A stretch of 24,483 bases of DNA from a bacterium (GCA_030626185.1 DAOUPL010000004.1:1-24483), one strand, 5' to 3'; positions 17,364 to 24,483 are shown, counted from the first letter of the stretch. The notes: generated from the letters alone by a model not told the origin. Made by a program: numbers and translations.

Positions 17364-18431
17364 GCTCACAATCCGTTTTTGTTCGTTTTTAATTATTTAT
17401 CTTCTACCAACTTGCATATCAATGATGCAATACACAACGTCTCTTTACTAAAAATTTTTTTTAAGTAAACAACTGCATTAATTTTTGTTTGCATAAACGC
17501 TGTGACTGCTTGCAATACCGCTTCTGGCAATTTTATTTTACTGCGCCAACTAGTGTGCCAATAATGAACAGCAAAGGTTTCACGACGATTCCATTTTTCA
17601 ATATTTTTGTCATTAAATTTTTCACCTTGTGGCCATGGATAAAAATAATTGACAGGGAACGCAACCGCTCTACCCGCATTTTTGGCACACTTTGCAAACG
17701 CATATGCTAGTCTAAACGGCCCAGTGGTTAATAAAATATTATGTTCAGCACTACAATTATGTTCTTCATAAATATTTAAGGTCTCGATGCATTCTTTTAA
17801 AATAATATTGCCTGGTGCTGAACCAATTAATCCATTATACGTTGCAAATGTTTTAGAATATGCAAGACCTGTATAAAAATCTAAGCAATGATGAAATACA
17901 TCAAATGGACGCAAACAAACAAAATCAGTGTCAACGTACAACCCACCAAGGCGATACAAAATTTCATACCGTGCAATATCTGACTTTTGTCCATAATTGG
18001 TACTTGCATCGTACATTTCTTTATTTTGCAGACCAAATTCTTCGATCTCTTTTTCTGTCCACAACATAAATTCCCAATCAGGATGATAATCCATCCATGT
18101 TTGACGAAATTCTTTGTATAATTCTGGAAACGGACCACCAAGCCAAATATGATGAATTTTTTTTGGAATTCTTGGTTTTTTTTGATAATCAACGTCATAC
18201 ACTGCATACATTTTATACAAACGTTTTACTTGTGCCCAAGCAGGATCTTCTATTGTCCAGACTTGACGATACCATTTAAAATTACTCATTGCAGAGTCAA
18301 AATTGACGCCAAAACCTTTTGGCAACATTCCGTTTATCGCAATTGTATAAATAAACAACAAAAAGATTAAACGATAACTCCCCTTCATAAACCTCTTCCT
18401 AAAAGATTTTTTTTATCGCTTATGTTGTTTG
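17125..18431. repeat. Tandem duplication unit 1
   Basis: Runs from TTGTTTG inside the intact transaldolase gene (17125-17131) through its 5' part and GT32 copy a to TTGTTTG at 18425-18431. The period is 1300 bases. The 5' transaldolase section and the GT32 leader match unit 2 almost base for base. The GT32 interior is much more divergent. Confidence 0.85.
17393..18388 (-). CDS. Exported GT32-type glycosyltransferase, copy a
   Basis: Encodes 331 residues. A signal peptide (about 1-20) is followed by a complete GT32 (Gly_transf_sug) core: IPKKIHHIWLGG (74-85), HPDWEFMLWTE, SDIARYEILYRLGGLYVDTDF with D137, R140 and the nucleotide-sugar/metal motif D153-x-D155, and FAVHYWHTSW near the end. Family members transfer hexoses such as mannose or galactose in capsule or glycolipid synthesis, and some are bacterial toxins acting in host cells. 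A donor-using enzyme with a signal peptide is unlikely to find substrate in the periplasm, so export to a host is possible (inference). AGGAAGAGG gives a strong ribosome site. The start overlaps the stop of the truncated transaldolase (ATGA). Confidence 0.9.
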   Translation of the reverse strand: MKGSYRLIFLLFIYTIAINGMLPKGFGVNFDSAMSNFKWYRQVWTIEDPAWAQVKRLYKMYAVYDVDYQKKPRIPKKIHHIWLGGPFPELYKEFRQTWMDYHPDWEFMLWTEKEIEEFGLQNKEMYDASTNYGQKSDIARYEILYRLGGLYVDTDFVCLRPFDVFHHCLDFYTGLAYSKTFATYNGLIGSAPGNIILKECIETLNIYEEHNCSAEHNILLTTGPFRLAYAFAKCAKNAGRAVAFPVNYFYPWPQGEKFNDKNIEKWNRRETFAVHYWHTSWRSKIKLPEAVLQAVTAFMQTKINAVVYLKKIFSKETLCIASLICKLVEDK

Positions 18432-18663
18432 CAATCGCCACAATACGCTCTGCTTGTTGCAAAACGTTTTGTGGTTCTTTCTCGATCACTTCTACGCTAA
18501 TCTCACCATTGGGCAACAACGCACAAATCTTTTTTATAATTTCTAGTGGTGATTTTTGTTGTTTACTCAAATGAGTAAAATTAGTTGTAATGCCATCAAT
18601 TAATCCTGTAGCGATCCATTTTTCTATTTCTGCAACATTGCCAGTGTCTAAAAATAATTTCAT
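18385..18663 (-). pseudogene. Truncated transaldolase copy created by duplication
   Basis: About 92 residues. The first 80 match the intact transaldolase (about 95% at DNA level by hand count), then the frame runs into sequence from the end of the GT2 gene and reads ISDKKNLLGRGL before a stop. It is cut just before the catalytic Schiff-base lysine and carries NFT in place of the conserved NPT, so it cannot be an active aldolase. The reading frame has stayed open and its stop overlaps the GT32a start by ATGA, so it may still be translated and couple to GT32a. Start chosen by homology with the ATG at 17363. Confidence 0.85.
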
Positions 18664-19656
18664 GCTCACAATCCGTTTTTGTTCATTTTTAATTATTTAT
18701 CTTCTTGTTTTTCTTCTTCGTCTTCTATTCTTTCTGCGTCGTCTTTTTTTATCCAGCCGCCAATCAGGATGCCAACTTGCATGCCAATAATGCAATGCAA
18801 AAGTTTCTGGGCGATACCACTTTTCTAAATTATTTGGGTTTTTCCGTTCACTATTGGGCCATGGATAAAAATAATTTACAGGGAATGCAACTGCTCGGCC
18901 TGCAAATTCTGCTTTTTTTACAAAACAACGAGCCAAGTGTATTGGGCCAGTTGTATAAAGGATATTTGAAAGAGGATCTTTATGATACTTATGATAAATA
19001 TTTAATGTTTCGATACATTCTTTTAAAATTGAATTACCCGGGGCTGAACCAATTAATCCATTGTATGTTTCAAATTTTCTTGAATAACCAATACCTGTGT
19101 AAAAATCAAAACAATGATGAAAAACATCAAACGGATACAAACAAACAAAATCAGTATCAACGTACAACCCACCGAGGCGATATAAAATCTCATACCGTGC
19201 AATGTCTGCTTTTTGCGCATAATTTTTACTTGCATCGTACATTTCTTTATTTTGTAAACCAAATTCTTTTATTTCTTTTTCTGTCCATAAAATATATTCC
19301 CAATCAGGATGATGTTTTAACCATGTTTGCTGATACTCTCTACACTTTTCTGGCAATGGACTACCAAGCCATATTTGATGAATTGTTTTTGGAATACATG
19401 GTTGCTCTTGATAATCAAGATCTTCTATCACATGCTTTTCGTACAATTCTTTTACTAGCGTCCGTGCAGGATCATTTATAGCCCAATTTTTTTGATGCTG
19501 AGCATAATTACTCATTGCTGCATCAAAATTAACGCCAAAACCTTTTGGCAATGACGCATTTATTACAACTACATAACTAAATAACAAAAAGATTAAACGA
19601 TAACTCCCCTTCATAAATCTCTTCCTAAAAGATTTTTTTATCGCTTATGTTGTTTG
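18425..19656. repeat. Tandem duplication unit 2
   Basis: Second copy of the unit, from TTGTTTG (18425-18431) to TTGTTTG (19650-19656), the latter inside the 3' end of the GT2 gene. Its period is 1225 bases, 75 fewer than unit 1; the missing bases are in the C-terminal part of GT32b. Confidence 0.85.
18697..19614 (-). CDS. Exported GT32-type glycosyltransferase, copy b, with frameshifted Arg-rich tail
   Basis: Encodes 305 residues, about 70% identical to copy a over the first 280 by hand alignment with no gaps to HYWHASW. Signal peptide (first 12 residues identical to copy a) and all GT32 signatures are kept: IPKTIHQIWLGS, ADIARYEILYRLGG and D153-x-D155. After HYWHASWHPDWRLD the protein ends in a 17-residue Lys/Arg-rich tail. 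The DNA has an A7 run at 18744-18750. With one A fewer the frame would instead give an acidic tail ending EDK at 18693, exactly the stop used by copy a. The basic tail is therefore probably a frameshift product, unless transcriptional slippage corrects it. The enzyme core should be intact. Confidence 0.88.
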   Translation of the reverse strand: MKGSYRLIFLLFSYVVVINASLPKGFGVNFDAAMSNYAQHQKNWAINDPARTLVKELYEKHVIEDLDYQEQPCIPKTIHQIWLGSPLPEKCREYQQTWLKHHPDWEYILWTEKEIKEFGLQNKEMYDASKNYAQKADIARYEILYRLGGLYVDTDFVCLYPFDVFHHCFDFYTGIGYSRKFETYNGLIGSAPGNSILKECIETLNIYHKYHKDPLSNILYTTGPIHLARCFVKKAEFAGRAVAFPVNYFYPWPNSERKNPNNLEKWYRPETFALHYWHASWHPDWRLDKKRRRRKNRRRRRKTRR

Positions 19657-20348
19657 TACAGCGTAAATAACGCACGTAACATATTCATGCCACCACCAAG
19701 CGTCAGCTTACTTCCCGCCTGATCATACCATGTTGTTGGTATCTCTTTGATAGAGAATTTATATTTTTCACATAAAAACAGTAATTCTACGTCAATTGCC
19801 CAATGTTTTACCGTAAGTTCATGCGCAACGCGCTCGATAACTTCACGCGTAAAAAGTTTTGCACCACACTGTAAATCATAGTACGAAACACCAAACAATA
19901 GTTTTACGAGTGGTTCATAAATAACTAAACTTCCCACACGTTTATACCATGGACGCTTAGGCGAAATACGTGATTCTGGCATGTATCTACTGGCAATAAC
20001 TCCATCACAATCATCGATAGAAACAACTAACTGATAAAATGCTTCTGGCGACGTTGCACCATCAGCATCTACAAAGCCAATACAATCATACAATCCACGC
20101 AATGTGTGCACAAACCCTGCTTTTAAAGCTCGCCCTTTACCACCATCTTTAATGATTACCAAATGAACATCGCTATGCGTTGCGACAATCTTTTTTACTA
20201 CACCGACGGTATCATCGGTACAAGCGTTTGGCACAACAATAAAAGTGATAACTACCTTTTTTTGTGCAAAATAATCTGCATAATCTTGTAATGTTTTAGC
20301 AATACGTTGTTCTTCGTTATGTGCTGGTATAACTAATGCAATGTGCAT
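19638..20348 (-). CDS. GT2 glycosyltransferase, dolichyl/polyprenyl-phosphate sugar transferase type
   Basis: Encodes 236 residues of a soluble GT-A fold. It opens with ALVIPAHNEEQRI and carries NACTDDT, GKGRALKAGF (71-79), the D94-x-D96 donor/metal motif in GFVDADG, ASRYMPES, and the DLQCGAKLF segment typical of DPM1/GtrB-like enzymes. These move a sugar from a nucleotide donor to a polyprenyl phosphate at the cytoplasmic membrane face for later use outside. No C-terminal membrane helices are present, as in soluble DPM1. AAGGA lies 8 bases before the ATG. It heads the minus-strand run GT2, GT32b, transaldolase fragment, GT32a, transaldolase. Its final codons form the right border of the tandem duplication. 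Confidence 0.9.
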   Translation of the reverse strand: MHIALVIPAHNEEQRIAKTLQDYADYFAQKKVVITFIVVPNACTDDTVGVVKKIVATHSDVHLVIIKDGGKGRALKAGFVHTLRGLYDCIGFVDADGATSPEAFYQLVVSIDDCDGVIASRYMPESRISPKRPWYKRVGSLVIYEPLVKLLFGVSYYDLQCGAKLFTREVIERVAHELTVKHWAIDVELLFLCEKYKFSIKEIPTTWYDQAGSKLTLGGGMNMLRALFTLYKQHKR

Positions 20349-20499
20349 AATGATGTCCTTTTGTTTATGATTCTGCTGAATCGTAGACTAGCGCATCAAA
20401 ATAATAATGCAAAGTAAAAAATTTTATTTTAAATTTCACAAAAATCACACCAAAAACTAACAAGTAGAAAAAAAAGCTAATTTTCGGCATACTTTAATC

Positions 20500-21168
20500 A
20501 TGAAAGTACTCAAAAGTCACGAATTACTCCCATTGGCAAAAACCTATTTACCACAAAATGCTTTGGTAATAGAAGCTGGTGCATTCAATGGCAAAGATAG
20601 TATTATCATCACGCAACAGATGCCAAAATCAACTGTTTATGCTTTTGAACCGGTGCCAAAACTTTTTACAACGTTACAAAAAAATACTACGTTGCACAAA
20701 AATATTCATTGTTTTAACACCGCATTGAGCAATCGTAACGGCAATGCAAAATTTTATTGTTCAGAAAAACCAAATAAACCCAATATTCCATCACAAGCAG
20801 GATCGTTGCATGCGCCAAAAGAACGTTTAAAATGGTCTCCTATTATTTTTCCACACACAATCGAAGTACAAACAATCACCATTGATTCATGGGCACAACA
20901 ACACAATGTCACTCACATAGATTTTATGTGGCTCGATATGCAAGGGCACGAACTTGCTGCACTTTCTGCTGCAACAAACATATTGCAAACAACGCGTGCA
21001 TTAATAATCGAAGTTTCATTTATTGAAGGCTACGAAAATCAACCACTTGCTGATGACGTAATAACATTTATGAAAAATTATAACTTTACTCCTATTGCAC
21101 GAAACTTTGTCGATACAAAAAGCTGGTTTTTTGGCAATATTCTATTTGTGCGTAACGATCTGATATAA
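20500..21168 (+). CDS. FkbM family SAM-dependent methyltransferase
   Basis: Encodes 222 residues. VIEAGAFNGKDS (23-34) is the SAM-binding glycine-rich motif I, followed by the acidic YAFEPVP loop characteristic of FkbM proteins. Later come TITIDSWAQQH and FMWLDMQGHELAAL, the D-x-Q-G-x-E motif that marks the family. FkbM enzymes O-methylate sugars or polyketides; here a methylation of surface or secreted glycans fits the neighbouring glycosyltransferases. No signal peptide, so cytoplasmic. No Shine-Dalgarno sequence is seen and a TACTTT box stands close to the ATG, so a very short leader is possible. The stop is one base from the stop of the convergent GT11-like gene. Confidence 0.9.
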   Translation: MKVLKSHELLPLAKTYLPQNALVIEAGAFNGKDSIIITQQMPKSTVYAFEPVPKLFTTLQKNTTLHKNIHCFNTALSNRNGNAKFYCSEKPNKPNIPSQAGSLHAPKERLKWSPIIFPHTIEVQTITIDSWAQQHNVTHIDFMWLDMQGHELAALSAATNILQTTRALIIEVSFIEGYENQPLADDVITFMKNYNFTPIARNFVDTKSWFFGNILFVRNDLI

Positions 21169-21169
21169 A

Positions 21170-22072
21170 TTACACAAATGTTGGCCCTACTAAATATCGT
21201 TGACGGTTATATCGACGAAGCAGCACATGAGAAATTGCTCTACGACGCCGTCTTGAGTTGTGTTTCATGTTTGGACCAATTACCAACTTAAAAAATCCTA
21301 ATCGTTCAGCAAAAATAGAAAAATGTGATTGTGGACGAATAAGCACATCGAATTGCATCATATCAAAAAAATCTTGTAACACATTTGCATTGTGTTTATT
21401 TCGTTCAGTACGACAACCAAAATGTATATTTTTGTAATCACTAAACTCTCGTTGTAACACAGCGCACAAATTTATTGGCTTGGCGTCATCGGTAAAAATA
21501 TGTACGTACAACGTTTTTTCTGGATACAATTCAATAACCTTTTTTAATTGATTAATGTAATATCCCACAGGTGGAAAATGATAAGGACGCCTTCTTTTTA
21601 CTCCTGAAGTATCAACGCGAAAACCACCACCACGACGAATATGAAGAGCAACTGAGATATCTGCTTGTGGAAAGACTGATGCGTTATATTCTTTTGGTTT
21701 AATTCCTGCACGAACCAACGTTAAAAACTCTTTATCGCGCCAATCAATATGTGGATCAGTTTCCCACTGCGTTGTGTATAATACATTGTCTTCTTTGGTA
21801 ATATTGTTTCTTAATCTTGTTGGAAGTAAAATCTTTTTTTTATAATCAGACTTTGGTAATTTAAGCATGTTACTTATCACCAAAAATTCAGAGTAATTAA
21901 ACGGCGCATAACAAAATATAAGATGATCATGTTTATACGCTAACCACCATGCACGAAAGAGCGAACGAAAATTATCACCAAGGCGCCCACCATTCCATCG
22001 GGGAATAATATCAGCAGCACTGTTCACAAACATGCTACTCAAAAACAAAAATATTATTAACAAATTCTTCAT
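21170..22072 (-). CDS. Exported GT11-like fucosyltransferase family protein
   Basis: Encodes 300 residues. Signal peptide (about 1-19), then NGGRLGDNFRSLF (27-39), like the N-terminal G-x-L-G-N-x-x-F motif of alpha-1,2-fucosyltransferases, and VALHIRRGG (141-149), the hallmark arginine motif that binds GDP-fucose in GT11 and protein O-fucosyltransferases. VHIFTDD and a late QSHFSIFAERLG follow, again as in GT11. The last 30 residues are very basic (SRRRRRAISHVLLRRYNRQR). It probably transfers fucose or a related sugar from GDP. A signal peptide on such an enzyme is odd and shared with its neighbours. The sugar specificity is inference; the fold assignment is fairly safe. Confidence 0.75.
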   Translation of the reverse strand: MKNLLIIFLFLSSMFVNSAADIIPRWNGGRLGDNFRSLFRAWWLAYKHDHLIFCYAPFNYSEFLVISNMLKLPKSDYKKKILLPTRLRNNITKEDNVLYTTQWETDPHIDWRDKEFLTLVRAGIKPKEYNASVFPQADISVALHIRRGGGFRVDTSGVKRRRPYHFPPVGYYINQLKKVIELYPEKTLYVHIFTDDAKPINLCAVLQREFSDYKNIHFGCRTERNKHNANVLQDFFDMMQFDVLIRPQSHFSIFAERLGFFKLVIGPNMKHNSRRRRRAISHVLLRRYNRQRYLVGPTFV

Positions 22073-22127
22073 TTTGTGCTCTCTTTTTTTTTATGGTTCA
22101 ACAAAAGACAATTTTTATAGGATTATT

Positions 22128-23024
22128 ATGTATTTTTTTTTATTTTCACTATGTTTTTCATTCTTTAGCTACGCAGAACAATCTGATAAACAAAATACTG
22201 TTCATTTACCAACACAAAACTATCTTAATAAAGATCCTGTACCACTAGAATATACCTGCTATAAATTATTAAAAGAAAAACCTATTAAAAATGTTAACTA
22301 TTTTGCATTTGGATGGGTCCATGCAGTAAACAAAGACAAAACAAGAAAAATTATTAATCAAATAAGCAAAACACGTTGTGAAGGTGGTTTTACCATTTGT
22401 CAGTGTCTTCCAGAACGCATTATTCCCACATTAAAAAAAATTGGTATTGACACCCTGTTTACTCCACATGTTATAAAAAACAAAACATACGACATAAACG
22501 TAATAGCAATGCCACACTTTCCTATGAATGGTATTAATTGGGACACATTACCTAAAAAAAATATTTTTTATTCATTTATTGGTTACGCTAGCTACCAGCT
22601 TCGTAAAACTATTTTTCAAATAAAACATCCACCTAATACAGTAATTAAAAAACGCCACGCTTTTCATTATTTTGTTAACAAAAGAAAAAGAAGAGCTCAA
22701 GAATACTCTAATATTTTACAAAGATCACGTTTTTCACTCTGTCCTCGTGGTTTTAGCCCACCAACTATGCGTTTTTGGGAATCGCTAGGCTGTGGAGCAA
22801 TTCCTGTCTCTATTGCTGATGATTTGGTGTTACCATCCGGTTTTAACTGGGAGGAATGTGTAGTATTTGTAGCAGAAAAAGATATTTTTAAAATTCCTGC
22901 AATACTTGCACAAATTACTCCAGAACAAGAAGAGCAAATGAGACAAAAATGCTTTGAAGCATATGAACAATTTTCTGGTAAAAATTTAATTAGCGTTATT
23001 CGGCAGCATTATGAAAACAAATAA
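22128..23024 (+). CDS. Exported exostosin-like (GT47) glycosyltransferase, copy a
   Basis: Encodes 298 residues from the ATG at 22128, chosen because AGGA lies 7 bases upstream and a signal peptide (MYFFLFSLCFSFFSYA) starts there; the longer frame from 22032 would run into the divergent gene. The C-terminal half has the exostosin/GT47 donor-site block: LQRSRFSLCPRG (LCPRG 204-208), TMRFWESLGCGAIPVSIADDLVLP, then NWEECVVFVAEKDI. Such GT-B enzymes transfer sugars, in eukaryotes building heparan sulphate or plant wall glycans. The N-terminal half is specific to this pair and contains IGIDTLFTPH. It overlaps its paralogue by 14 bases. Acceptor unknown; export suggests action outside the cytoplasm. 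Confidence 0.8.
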   Translation: MYFFLFSLCFSFFSYAEQSDKQNTVHLPTQNYLNKDPVPLEYTCYKLLKEKPIKNVNYFAFGWVHAVNKDKTRKIINQISKTRCEGGFTICQCLPERIIPTLKKIGIDTLFTPHVIKNKTYDINVIAMPHFPMNGINWDTLPKKNIFYSFIGYASYQLRKTIFQIKHPPNTVIKKRHAFHYFVNKRKRRAQEYSNILQRSRFSLCPRGFSPPTMRFWESLGCGAIPVSIADDLVLPSGFNWEECVVFVAEKDIFKIPAILAQITPEQEEQMRQKCFEAYEQFSGKNLISVIRQHYENK

Positions 23025-23949
23025 AAAAATTATAAATATTTGGTTATTTCTACTTTATTTTTCATTACTTAATTGCACACCAAAAAACGAAACTACTTCT
23101 AAACAAAACAAACAACTAACTATTCACTTGGCTGACCCAAACTATATCACTAATTACTACATCCCTCTTGAGCAAACTTGTTATGAGTTACTAAAAAAAA
23201 ATCCAATACAAAAAAATATTAACTATCTTGCTGTTGGTTGGAAATATGGAATCGATAATGGCAGATTAAAACACATTATAAAAAACTTAGAAAATAAACA
23301 TTTTGATGGCGGTTTTACCGTATGCCAGCATATTCACCCTGAAGTAATTATTCCACTACTTAAAAAAATTGGCATTGACACACTGTTTACTCCACATGTT
23401 GATAACAATAAAAAATATGCTATTACCGTATTACCATTACCACACTTTGCAATGAACGGCACACAATTTAAAGAACTTCCTGATAAAGATATTCTTTATT
23501 CGTTTATTGGGTTTGTAAGTTGTAGGTTTCGTAAAAAAATTTTTCAAATCAAAAATCCAATTAATACTGTGATTAAACCTCGTCGAACATGGCATTTTAC
23601 TTCGCTTAAAAAAAAACATGGCTATGCAAACGAATACAATAATGTGTTACAACGATCGCGATTTTCTCTTTGCCCTCGCGGCAGCGGCCCATCCACACTA
23701 CGCTTTTGGGAATCATTAGCGTGCGGCTCTATTCCAGTTTCTATTGCTGATAATCTTATACTGCCTGATGGTTTTAATTGGGAGCAATGCGTGGTATTTG
23801 TTGCAGAAAAAAATATTCTTAAAATTCCCGAAATTTTAGCACAAATCACACCCGAACAAGAAAAACAAATGAGACAAAAATGCTTTGAGGCGTATGCATT
23901 GTTTTCTGGCGAAAATTTAGTTAGCACTATTCGTCAGCATTACGCATAA
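23011..23949 (+). CDS. Exported exostosin-like (GT47) glycosyltransferase, copy b
   Basis: Encodes 312 residues and is a clear paralogue of the preceding gene, with about four in five residues shared over the last 100 and a more divergent N-terminal half. It keeps LCPRG (220-224), TLRFWESLACGSIPVSIADNLILP and NWEQCVVFVAEKNI. The N-terminus is a signal peptide ending SLLNC, a possible but non-canonical lipobox. The start lies inside the upstream gene's last codons (14-base overlap) with no good ribosome site, so it is probably translated by coupling. Tandem duplication with divergence mirrors the GT32 pair on the other side of the methyltransferase gene. Confidence 0.8.
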   Translation: MKTNKKIINIWLFLLYFSLLNCTPKNETTSKQNKQLTIHLADPNYITNYYIPLEQTCYELLKKNPIQKNINYLAVGWKYGIDNGRLKHIIKNLENKHFDGGFTVCQHIHPEVIIPLLKKIGIDTLFTPHVDNNKKYAITVLPLPHFAMNGTQFKELPDKDILYSFIGFVSCRFRKKIFQIKNPINTVIKPRRTWHFTSLKKKHGYANEYNNVLQRSRFSLCPRGSGPSTLRFWESLACGSIPVSIADNLILPDGFNWEQCVVFVAEKNILKIPEILAQITPEQEKQMRQKCFEAYALFSGENLVSTIRQHYA

Positions 23950-23953
23950 CAAT

Positions 23954-23982
23954 TGTTACAACTCATTATTTGTGTTACAACT
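23954..23982. repeat. Short direct repeat upstream of lipoprotein gene
   Basis: TGTTACAACT occurs at 23954-23963 and 23973-23982, a 19-base period, about 40-70 bases before the next gene. It could be a tandem regulator site or part of a promoter. Confidence 0.3.
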
Positions 23983-24022
23983 TACACAGAAAAACTTATA
24001 ACACGATACAAAAGGAATATGA

Positions 24023-24415
24023 ATGAAGCGTTACATTGTTGTGTATCTTACGCTATATCTTATCTCTTGTTCAATTCAAACATCAGAGTTTCCATTTTAT
24101 TTAAATAGAGAACGAATAGATCAAATGGGAGAAATAATTGATGATGTAAAAACTGCTTTGGAACGTTTCAATGACATAAATCCAAATCAAGGTATTGTGC
24201 TCGCGTATATGAAAATAGAAGAAAACCTTGATAATGCAATTATACCTGATGATATTAACTCTTTAATTACCAGTACACTTGTCTATCTTTTTACTTGCCC
24301 AGAAATCCCAAAGATAAAAGATGCCTTTCTTGAAAATAACGAAAGCTTATTTATAGAAGAATATTATAGCAAGAAGCACTTAGGTTTGCGCAAATTTTTA
24401 ATTTTTGAACAATAA
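24023..24415 (+). CDS. Small putative lipoprotein of unknown function
   Basis: Encodes 130 residues. AGGA stands 6 bases before the ATG. The N-terminus MKRYIVVYLTLYLISCS fits a lipoprotein signal with lipobox L-I-S-C (C16). The mature part is hydrophilic and probably helical, rich in Glu, Asp, Asn and Ile, with a single further cysteine. It ends in KKHLGLRKFLIFEQ. No domain is recognised. It follows the GT47 pair in the same direction after a 73-base spacer and precedes another gene by 34 bases. Confidence 0.65.
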   Translation: MKRYIVVYLTLYLISCSIQTSEFPFYLNRERIDQMGEIIDDVKTALERFNDINPNQGIVLAYMKIEENLDNAIIPDDINSLITSTLVYLFTCPEIPKIKDAFLENNESLFIEEYYSKKHLGLRKFLIFEQ

Positions 24416-24449
24416 TGATAAACTTTTTCTAAGTTATAGGAGATGATTT

Positions 24450-24483
24450 ATGTTATTGAGCTCTGATTTAAGAAAAAGAGTTA
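24450..24483 (+). CDS. Start of a gene cut by the window edge
   Basis: The ATG at 24450 has a strong AGGAGA 6 bases upstream (24438-24443). Eleven codons are visible (MLLSSDLRKRV). Too little remains to name it. The spacing suggests an operon with the lipoprotein gene. Confidence 0.6.
   Translation, partial: MLLSSDLRKRV

Noticed and set aside
18705..19481. Plus-strand 258-codon open frame antisense to GT32b
   Set aside because: Its length reflects the codon pattern of GT32b, which has clear family motifs on the other strand. No ribosome site or recognisable domain.
22032..22127. Longer N-terminus for GT47 copy a
   Set aside because: It would overlap the divergent GT11-like start and add a second signal-like segment. 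The ATG at 22128 has AGGA and a proper signal peptide.

Overview
The window reads as one stretch of an AT-rich (roughly a third G+C by eye) bacterial chromosome using the standard code. I found no rRNA, tRNA, IS element, phage module or CRISPR array. Many products carry N-terminal signal peptides, close paralogues sit in tandem, and short degenerate gene remnants lie between genes. Together with a very large MscS-type channel and exported glycosyltransferases, this suggests a host-associated bacterium, most likely an endosymbiont of protists such as the Dependentiae (TM6/Babeliae). That placement is inference; no marker gene here settles it.

Layout. 1-1.1 kb: two short exported-protein ORFs, one looking like a truncated lipase, with a nested inverted repeat and a decayed coding remnant. 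1.1-5.4 kb (minus): a divergent RecO-like gene coupled through ATGA to a 1219-residue mechanosensitive channel. 5.4-9.2 kb: a secreted PafA-type alkaline phosphatase (plus) whose 3' end overlaps that of a membrane-anchored M3 metallopeptidase (minus). 9.3-10.7 kb (minus): a type IV AbiE toxin-antitoxin pair with a palindromic candidate operator. 10.7-12.7 kb (minus): uvrB. 12.8-13.9 kb (minus): a GT4 glycosyltransferase. 14.0-15.7 kb (plus): a large unknown exported protein, followed by a bidirectional terminator. 15.9-16.7 kb: a small membrane/exported protein preceded by a structured intergenic region.

The main interest is 16.7-24 kb. On the minus strand lie a GT2 glycosyltransferase, exported GT32 copy b, a truncated transaldolase, exported GT32 copy a and an intact transaldolase. 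This is a tandem duplication whose breakpoints can be read directly: a 7-bp microhomology (TTGTTTG) joins the middle of the transaldolase gene to the end of the GT2 gene. The flanks of the two units are almost identical (about 95% over the transaldolase part by hand count), but the GT32 proteins share only about 70%, and GT32b ends in an arginine-rich tail created by a frameshift at an A7 run. Next come an FkbM methyltransferase, an exported GT11-like fucosyltransferase and a second tandem pair of exported glycosyltransferases (GT47/exostosin type).

Five glycosyltransferases with signal peptides in about 6 kb is unusual, because nucleotide-sugar donors are not expected in the periplasm. My hypothesis is a locus of exported glycosyltransferase effectors that modify host or surface glycans and diversify by tandem duplication. 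The window ends with a small lipoprotein and the start of one more gene.
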